The notes under the pieces are model-generated. The model did no database searches. It had not been told where the DNA came from and saw only the letters and a list, made by a program, of their open reading frames with translations. From an uncultured Oscillospiraceae bacterium (GTDB lineage: Bacteria > Bacillota > Clostridia > Oscillospirales > JAAYXM01): DNA of 6,059 bases. The stretch lies in contig CAKUEM010000074.1 of assembly GCA_934646115.1 (NCBI GenBank), forward strand, positions 1 to 6,059. Direction: 5' to 3'. The position numbers and the translations under genes are program-made. Of this stretch, positions 1-4,438 are shown in pieces. Numbering within the stretch: position 1 is the first letter of the stretch; every line of letters starts with the position of its first letter.

Positions 1-1032
1 GCCGGCTTTATTCCTGTTTCTGAGATCAGCGATGATCCGTCGGTCAAGGCGGAGGACGTCTTTAAAATCGGCGACGAGGTTGAGGTTTATGTCGTTCGCG
101 TAAACGATGTGGAAGGCGTTGTCACGCTCTCTAAGCGCCGTCTGGACGCGCTGAAGAGCTGGGAGGATATCGAGACGGCTCGCCAGGACGAGGCGATCGT
201 TGAGGGCACCGTAGTAGACGAGAACAAGGGCGGCATCATCGTTTCCGTTAAGGGTGCGCGCGTGTTCGTTCCCGCTTCGCAGACCGGGCTTCCGCGCGGC
301 GAGGAGATGTCGCAGCTGATTAAGAAGAAGGTTCGCCTTCGCATCACCGAGGTCAATCGTCCGCGCAAGCGCGTGGTCGGCTCGATCGCGAGCGTGCTTC
401 GCGAGGAGCGCCGCGCTGCTGCGGAAAAGGTTTGGAGCGAGATCGAGGTCGGCAAGGCTTACAAGGGCGTTGTGAAGTCGCTGACGTCGTATGGCGCGTT
501 TGTGGATATCGGCGGCGTGGACGGCATGGTTCACGTGTCTGAGATGTCATGGACGCGGATCGGCCATCCGTCTGAGATGTTCAAGGTCGGCGATGTGGTC
601 GATGTATATGTTCTGGCGCTCGATCCGGAAAAGAAGAAGATCTCCCTCGGCTACAAGAAGGCGGAGGACAATCCGTGGGTCAAGTTTACCACGAATTATC
701 ATGTAGACGATGTGGTTCCGGCAAAGATCGTAAAGCTGATGCCGTTTGGCGCATTTGCAGAGATCATCCCGGGCGTAGATGGTCTGATCCATATTTCCCA
801 GATCACGAATACCCGTATTGCCAGCCCGCGCGATGTGCTGTCTGAGGGGCAGGAGGTTCAGGTCAAGATCACCGGGATCGACATGGAGAACAAGAAGATC
901 TCGCTCTCTATGCGTGCGCTGATCGATGGCGAGGATTCGTCTGAGCGCGAGGTGCGCGAGGGCGAGGATGAGATCGTAGCTTCTGTCGGCGATGGCGAGA
1001 CCATTCTGCCGGAGGAGACGGACGCGGAGTAA
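1..1032 (+). CDS. rpsA: S1 RNA-binding domain protein, ribosomal protein S1 type (5' end missing)
   Basis: The reading frame is open from base 1 and ends at TAA 1030-1032, giving 343 visible residues; the start lies outside the window. Four S1 (OB-fold) repeats can be seen: the tail of one at about residues 1-48, then about 65-137, 150-220 and 235-307. The last two are the most canonical, with SYGAFVDIGGVDGMVHVSEMS and PFGAFAEIIPGVDGLIHISQI cores, each followed by a GD/GQ-V and a KKISL strand. The second repeat is more divergent (GGIIVSVKGARVFVPASQ), as is usual for the non-canonical repeat of S1. Residues 309-343 form a strongly acidic tail. S1 proteins bind mRNA at the ribosome and help translation initiation, although Firmicute homologues are less essential than the Gram-negative protein. 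In many Clostridia this protein is the C-terminal part of a fusion with the isoprenoid enzyme IspH; that cannot be tested here. A terminator follows 26 bases after the stop. S1 family is near certain; the exact role is inferred. Confidence 0.9.
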   Translation, partial: AGFIPVSEISDDPSVKAEDVFKIGDEVEVYVVRVNDVEGVVTLSKRRLDALKSWEDIETARQDEAIVEGTVVDENKGGIIVSVKGARVFVPASQTGLPRGEEMSQLIKKKVRLRITEVNRPRKRVVGSIASVLREERRAAAEKVWSEIEVGKAYKGVVKSLTSYGAFVDIGGVDGMVHVSEMSWTRIGHPSEMFKVGDVVDVYVLALDPEKKKISLGYKKAEDNPWVKFTTNYHVDDVVPAKIVKLMPFGAFAEIIPGVDGLIHISQITNTRIASPRDVLSEGQEVQVKITGIDMENKKISLSMRALIDGEDSSEREVREGEDEIVASVGDGETILPEETDAE

Positions 1033-1058
1033 GCGACCGCTCATTCTAACGAAAATGC

Positions 1059-1090
1059 AAAACCGGTCCTCAGTGGAGGACCGGTTTTTT
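1059..1090 (+). terminator. Intrinsic terminator of the S1 gene
   Basis: A perfect 13-bp stem (1059-1071 with 1076-1088, core ACCGGTCCTC/GAGGACCGGT) closes a 4-base loop, AGTG. It runs into a T-tract at 1085-1090. It starts 26 bases after the S1 stop codon and points in the same direction, so it should end that transcript. The A-rich left flank is short, so it works best on the plus strand, but the long stem may also slow polymerase arriving from the dap operon. Confidence 0.93.
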
Positions 1091-1155
1091 ATGTATCAGT
1101 CGGAGGAAAGCGCCGCTCGTTGCTTATTTTCGCCGTGACGGCAGTGATTTTCCCA

Positions 1156-1185
1156 TAAAACAGCCCCGCAGGATTTTGCGGGGCT
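1156..1185 (-). terminator. Intrinsic terminator of the asd-dapA-dapB operon
   Basis: Read on the minus strand, a 9-bp stem, AGCCCCGCA/TGCGGGGCT (1185-1177 with 1170-1162), has a 6-base loop and is followed by GTTTTATG. It begins 8 bases after the dapB stop codon. The T-run is interrupted by a G next to the stem, so it is less ideal than the S1 terminator facing it. On the plus strand the same hairpin lacks a good T-tract, which supports the minus-strand assignment. Confidence 0.85.
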
Positions 1186-1193
1186 TATGTATT

Positions 1194-1964
1194 TTAGCCG
1201 ACAAATTTAGCGACCAGATCGTCCATATTATACATTCCGGGATTCGCGCAGCCTGCGAGGAATGCGCCCGCCTTCACGGCGCCGGCGGCAAACACCTCGC
1301 GCGATTGCGCGCTATGGCGAATTTCGATCACTTCATCGCGCCCGGCGAACAGCACGTCATGCTCGCCCACGATCGTTCCGCCGCGGACGGTATGGATGCC
1401 GATCTCGCGCCGGTCACGCTTCTGGCGGACGTTGTGCCGATCATAAACATATTCCGCCTGATAGGGCAGACAGTCAGACAGCCGGTCGGCGATCATCAAG
1501 GCGGTCCCGCTCGGCGCGTCAACCTTCTGGTTATGGTGCTTTTCAATGATCTCCACATCGAAGGAATCGCCCAGCACGCTCGCCGCGCGCTCAACCAGCA
1601 TCAGCAGCACGTTGATCCCAAGCGACATGTTGCCAGAACGGAAAATCGGGATTTTTTTTGCCGCTGCGCTGATCTCTGCCAGCTGCGTTTCAGAATGCCC
1701 CGTGGTTGCGATCACGGCGGGCAGCTTTTTCTCAAGACAGTAGGCGAGAAGCGACTTTAACGCCTGCGGATTGGAAAAATCAATGACCACATCCGCCGCT
1801 TCGGTCACGCGCTCGATCGAATCATATACAGGATAATCGGCGAGCTGCGCAGAATATGTGTCAACGCCCGCAACGATTTGATACGCATCGCTTTGCTTCG
1901 CGCAGATATCGGTGATCGCGCGACCCATGCGCCCGTTGCAGCCTGAGAGCAAAATTCTTGTCAT
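1194..1964 (-). CDS. dapB: 4-hydroxy-tetrahydrodipicolinate reductase (DapB)
   Basis: DapB reduces the DapA product to tetrahydrodipicolinate with NAD(P)H in the cytoplasm, the step that commits carbon to diaminopimelate and lysine. The 256-residue product has the nucleotide-binding motif GCNGRMG at 8-14, ATTGH at 86-90, the RSGNMSLGIN segment at 109-118, and the family signature EKHHNQKVDAPSGTA at 141-155. That signature contains the catalytic His pair (143/144), Lys147 and the substrate-binding SGT. The length fits the shorter Gram-positive forms (E. coli has about 273). I chose ATG at 1964, which gives the standard MTRILLSG start with GGGGA at 1979-1975 ten bases upstream. A GTG three codons earlier (1973) would lie almost on that ribosome binding site. 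It is the last gene of the operon, 24 bases after dapA, and is followed by a terminator. The product length and motifs show no sign of truncation. Confidence 0.96.
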   Translation of the reverse strand: MTRILLSGCNGRMGRAITDICAKQSDAYQIVAGVDTYSAQLADYPVYDSIERVTEAADVVIDFSNPQALKSLLAYCLEKKLPAVIATTGHSETQLAEISAAAKKIPIFRSGNMSLGINVLLMLVERAASVLGDSFDVEIIEKHHNQKVDAPSGTALMIADRLSDCLPYQAEYVYDRHNVRQKRDRREIGIHTVRGGTIVGEHDVLFAGRDEVIEIRHSAQSREVFAAGAVKAGAFLAGCANPGMYNMDDLVAKFVG

Positions 1965-1988
1965 ATGTAACACATCCCCAAAAAGAGT

Positions 1989-2882
1989 TTAATTGGCGAG
2001 CGGAACGCCTGCATCCAGCATCGACTTTTTCAGAATTGCAAGGTTCGCGTCGGAAATTTCGCAAAGCGGCAGGCGCAGCGTTCCGCTGTCCAGCCCCATC
2101 AGCTTGAGCGCAGCCTTCACAGGGATCGGGTTGACCTCAATGAACAGGCGGTTCATCAGGTCGAAATAGCGCAGGGCGAGCGCGTTGCTCTCTGCAACCT
2201 TGCCATCGAAAAACAGCTTGCAGATCTCCGCCATTACGCCGGGGATCACATTTGCCGCCACCGAGATCACGCCCTTTGCGCCCAGCGCGAGCATCGGAAC
2301 GGTCTGATCGTCGTTGCCCGACCACATATTCAGCTCATCGCCGCAAAGCGCGCGCGTTTCTGCCATCAGGCTGAAATTCCCGCTCGCTTCTTTCACGCCG
2401 TTGATCATCGGGTGCTTCGAGAGCGTGTGATACGTCTCCGCCTTGAAAGACAGCCCGGTGCGCGAGGGGACATTATACAGAATGATCGGCGTGTGCAGCC
2501 GGTCGGCAAGATACGTATAATGCGCGATCAGCCCGCGCTGCGACGTCTTGTTGTAATACGGCGTTGCCATCAAAAGCCCATCGGCATGGACGCTCTCTGC
2601 AAACTGAGAAAGCTCAAGCGCATACGCCGTGTCGTTACTGCCCGTGCCTGCGATGACCGGAACGCGCCCCGCCACTTTTTTTACGCAATATTCGATCGCC
2701 TGGCAATGCTCGTCATGCGTCAGCGTAGAGGACTCGCCGGTCGTTCCGCAGATCGTGATCGCGTTGATCCCGCCCGCAATTTCAAATTCAATCAAATCAC
2801 CAAGGCGGGTGAGGTCAACCCCATGCTCGGTCATTGGTGTGATAATTGCAACATTTGCGCCGGTAAAAACAGGGTTTTTCAT
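1989..2882 (-). CDS. dapA: 4-hydroxy-tetrahydrodipicolinate synthase (DapA)
   Basis: DapA condenses pyruvate with aspartate semialdehyde, the first reaction unique to the lysine/diaminopimelate branch. The 297-residue protein is full length for this TIM-barrel family. Visible motifs are GTTGE at 46-50 (threonines of the catalytic relay), ATPYYNK at 106-112, YNVPSRTG at 136-143 (catalytic Tyr136, and Arg141 that binds the substrate carboxylate), and GVKEASG at 162-168, where Lys164 is the Schiff-base lysine. Further matches are WSGNDD and GAKGVISVAANV in the second half. ATG 2880-2882 is preceded by AGAAAGGA (2900-2893) ten bases upstream. The gene sits 25 bases after asd, whose product is its substrate, and 24 bases before dapB, which consumes its product. 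Related aldolases (N-acetylneuraminate lyase, keto-deoxy sugar lyases) share the fold, but the motifs and neighbours make DapA the clear choice. Confidence 0.97.
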   Translation of the reverse strand: MKNPVFTGANVAIITPMTEHGVDLTRLGDLIEFEIAGGINAITICGTTGESSTLTHDEHCQAIEYCVKKVAGRVPVIAGTGSNDTAYALELSQFAESVHADGLLMATPYYNKTSQRGLIAHYTYLADRLHTPIILYNVPSRTGLSFKAETYHTLSKHPMINGVKEASGNFSLMAETRALCGDELNMWSGNDDQTVPMLALGAKGVISVAANVIPGVMAEICKLFFDGKVAESNALALRYFDLMNRLFIEVNPIPVKAALKLMGLDSGTLRLPLCEISDANLAILKKSMLDAGVPLAN

Positions 2883-2907
2883 AGAAAATCAATCCTTTCT
2901 GAATGAT

Positions 2908-3987
2908 TTAGCCGATATATCCCTCTGCGCAGAGCAGCTCGGCAACCAGCACCGCGCCGCCCGCTGCGCCACGCAACGTATTGTGCGACAGGCAAACGAA
3001 CTTTACATCATACTGCGTGTCCGGACGCAGACGTCCGATCGAGACCGCCATACCGTTTTCTAAATTCCGGTCGAGCTTGGTCTGCGGGCGGTCGTTTTCC
3101 GTAAAATAATGCAGGAACTGCTTCGGCGCGGTCGGCAGATCAAGCTCCTGCGGGCGACCCTTGAAGCTTTCCCAACGCGCGATCATTTCATCCAGCGGGA
3201 TCTTCTTTTCAAACGATGCGAACACCGCCGCCATATGCCCGTCAGACACCGGAACGCGCAGGCACTGCGCCGTGATGGACGGGGACTTTGCGTTTACGAT
3301 CGCATCGCCCTCGATCGAGCCCCAGATCTTCATCGGCTCGTTTTCGGATTTCTCTTCCTCGCCGCCGATATACGGGATGACATTATCGATGATCTCGGGC
3401 CAGCGCTCAAACGTTTTACCCGCGCCGGAGATCGCCTGATAGGTGCAGGCAAGCGCCTTCGTGATGCCAAGATCCATCAGCGGATGCAGCGCCGGAACAT
3501 AGCTCTGCAGCGAGCAGTTGGACTTGACCGCGATGAAGCCGCGCTTTGTGCCAAGGCGCTTTCGCTGCGCCGGAATGATTTTTGCATGGTCTGCGTTGAT
3601 CTCAGGAATGATCATCGGAACATCCGGCGTGCCGCGGTGCGCGCTGTTGTTGGAAACGACCGGGCATTCCGCCTTGGCGTATCGCTCTTCCAGCGCGCGG
3701 ATCTCGTCTTTTTTCATATCGACCGCGCAGAACACGAAGTCGACCATGGACGCGATGCGCTCTACATCGGCGCTCGCATCGAGCACGATCATATTTTTCA
3801 TGCTCTCCGGCATCGGCGTGGGCATAGCCCAACGCGCGCCGACCGCTTCCTCATACGTTTTGCCCGCGCTGCGCGATGAGGCGGCGATCGCCTTCACGGT
3901 AAACCACGGGTGATTTTCAAGCAGAGTAGCAAATCGCTGACCCACCATGCCCGTGCCGCCGATAATACCCACATTGTATTGTTTCAT
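2908..3987 (-). CDS. asd: Aspartate-semialdehyde dehydrogenase, archaeal/fungal-type subfamily (Asd)
   Basis: Asd reduces aspartyl phosphate to aspartate semialdehyde with NADPH, the branch-point intermediate for lysine, threonine and methionine. The protein has 359 residues. It shows the Rossmann motif GGTGMVG at 10-16, the active-site cysteine in KSNCSL (Cys158), the SGAG turn at 187-190, and RVPVSDGH at 244-251 with the catalytic His251 and substrate-binding Arg244. The C-terminal NTLRGAAGG and the overall spacing resemble the subfamily known from archaea and fungi and also found in various Clostridia, rather than the classic E. coli enzyme; this is my judgement from motifs. ATG 3985-3987 has an ideal GGAGGT (4001-3996) eight bases upstream. 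It is the first gene of the operon, behind the lysine riboswitch. No aspartokinase gene is seen in the window, so the preceding step must be encoded elsewhere. Confidence 0.95.
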   Translation of the reverse strand: MKQYNVGIIGGTGMVGQRFATLLENHPWFTVKAIAASSRSAGKTYEEAVGARWAMPTPMPESMKNMIVLDASADVERIASMVDFVFCAVDMKKDEIRALEERYAKAECPVVSNNSAHRGTPDVPMIIPEINADHAKIIPAQRKRLGTKRGFIAVKSNCSLQSYVPALHPLMDLGITKALACTYQAISGAGKTFERWPEIIDNVIPYIGGEEEKSENEPMKIWGSIEGDAIVNAKSPSITAQCLRVPVSDGHMAAVFASFEKKIPLDEMIARWESFKGRPQELDLPTAPKQFLHYFTENDRPQTKLDRNLENGMAVSIGRLRPDTQYDVKFVCLSHNTLRGAAGGAVLVAELLCAEGYIG

Positions 3988-3995
3988 TTTCTAAT

Positions 3996-4001
3996 ACCTC
4001 C
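3996..4001 (-). promoter_or_regulatory. Ribosome binding site of asd
   Basis: GGAGGT lies eight bases before the asd ATG. It is the strongest Shine-Dalgarno match in the operon; dapA has AAAGGA and dapB only GGGGA, both at ten bases. It fixes the asd start codon. Confidence 0.9.
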
Positions 4002-4014
4002 GTTTTCTATCAAT

Positions 4015-4038
4015 AAAAAAGGGATGACCCCGTTTTTT
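4015..4038 (-). terminator. Weak terminator-like hairpin in the asd leader
   Basis: On the minus strand, A6 then CGGGG, loop TCAT, CCC and T6 can fold with three G-C pairs, a two-base bulge and six A-U pairs, ending in a T-run. It lies between the riboswitch terminator and the asd ribosome binding site. The GC stem is short, so it may be only a pause site, a partial second terminator, or nothing. It is nearly symmetrical and could also act weakly on the plus strand. Confidence 0.3.
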
Positions 4039-4098
4039 ATGGCATTCGTTTTATTCTATGCAAGATCAGAAAAATCTGTTTAAAAACTTTTGAAAAAT

Positions 4099-4124
4099 AA
4101 AAAAAGCTGGTTGAAAAACCAGCC
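4099..4124 (-). terminator. Riboswitch-controlled intrinsic terminator upstream of asd
   Basis: On the minus strand GCTGGTT (4123-4117), loop TTTC and AACCAGC (4112-4106) form a perfect 7-bp stem, followed by seven T (4105-4099) and a further AT-rich run. A G-U pair can extend the base. It lies about 40 bases after the 3' strand of the riboswitch P1 helix and about 110 bases before asd. That is the expected place for the expression platform of a transcription-terminating lysine riboswitch. No gene on the minus strand upstream needs it as an ordinary terminator. Confidence 0.9.
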
Positions 4125-4173
4125 GTTTCTGTAATATAATATAACATGATGCAAAACGCTATTACAGTAACGG
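4123..4173 (-). promoter_or_regulatory. Candidate antiterminator helix of the lysine riboswitch
   Basis: CCGTTACTGTAATA (4173-4160) can pair with TATTACAGAAACGG (4136-4123) at 13 of 14 positions; the one mismatch is A4168 with A4128. The upstream arm uses the 3' strand of aptamer helix P1, and the downstream arm reaches the first bases of the terminator stem. P1 (lysine bound) and this helix (lysine free) therefore exclude each other. The overlap with the terminator itself is only the lowest one or two pairs, so the way it blocks termination is inferred. Confidence 0.6.
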
Positions 4174-4366
4174 ATAGCTCTTCATCAAATAGCGCATCAC
4201 CGCAGAATGATGACAGTTGCAGAACTGTTGACCCAGCAACCAGAGCGGACATACGACCGGGAATGTCCCTCTTCGGCGATGATCCCTTTCCGCGTCAGGT
4301 CATTGAGCCTAACCGGTGCTCTCCCTGCCGTACTGATGATCCTCGCGCCTCTATCCTGATTACTAT
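4164..4366 (-). promoter_or_regulatory. Lysine riboswitch (L box) aptamer controlling asd-dapA-dapB
   Basis: Read on the minus strand, the conserved L-box blocks appear in order: AGAGGCGCG (4352-4344), AGTA (4334-4331), CGCCGAAG (4278-4271) and GCTGGG (4237-4232). Helix P1 forms from AGTAA and GGATAG (4364-4351) with CTATCC and TTACT (4177-4166). P2 ends in GAGC/GCTC with loop ACCGGTTAG. P3 (GAG-GGAC with GTCC-G-CTC) carries CCGGT in its loop, so loops L2 (4317-4313) and L3 (4260-4256) can form the kissing contact typical of this family. P4 is ACAGTT/AACTGT (4228-4213) and P5 is CATCA/TGATG (4212-4195). The family binds lysine and shuts off lysine synthesis genes; here the genes downstream are exactly asd, dapA and dapB. 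Small open frames across this stretch are not credible genes. Confidence 0.95.
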
Positions 4367-4380
4367 TTACTTGTGCTTTC

Positions 4381-4409
4381 ATCATACCATGTCAGCACCG
4401 GGATGTCAA
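4381..4409 (-). promoter_or_regulatory. Housekeeping (sigma-A type) promoter for the lysine-regulated operon
   Basis: On the minus strand, a perfect TTGACA (4409-4404) is followed by a 17-base spacer and TATGAT (4386-4381), with an extended -10 TG at 4389-4388. Transcription would start near A4374, about ten bases before helix P1 of the riboswitch. This is close to consensus, so the promoter should be strong by itself, and control should come from the riboswitch. Its -35 box lies only 30 bases from the start codon of the divergent gene. Confidence 0.92.
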
Positions 4410-4422
4410 TACAATTCACGAC

Positions 4423-4428
4423 AAGGAG
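4423..4428 (+). promoter_or_regulatory. Ribosome binding site of the SpoIID-family gene
   Basis: AAGGAG lies ten bases before the ATG at 4439. It selects this start, which directly opens a good signal peptide. A GTG at 4432 is in another frame. Confidence 0.8.
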
Positions 4429-4438
4429 TTTGTGAAAT

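Noticed and set aside
547..1044. A 165-codon open frame on the minus strand opposite the S1 gene
   Set aside because: It covers three conserved S1 repeats read in reverse and begins beyond the S1 stop without a ribosome binding site.
1176..1760. A 194-codon open frame on the plus strand opposite dapB
   Set aside because: It starts in the dap terminator, lies wholly antisense to a clear dapB gene, and resembles no family.
1965..1973. Upstream GTG start for dapB
   Set aside because: It lies one base from the only Shine-Dalgarno-like sequence. ATG 1964 has proper spacing and the family-typical N-terminus.
3109..3879. A 256-codon open frame on the plus strand opposite asd
   Set aside because: It is an antisense shadow of a GC-rich gene. 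The product is Arg/His-rich with no recognisable domain, and asd is unambiguous.
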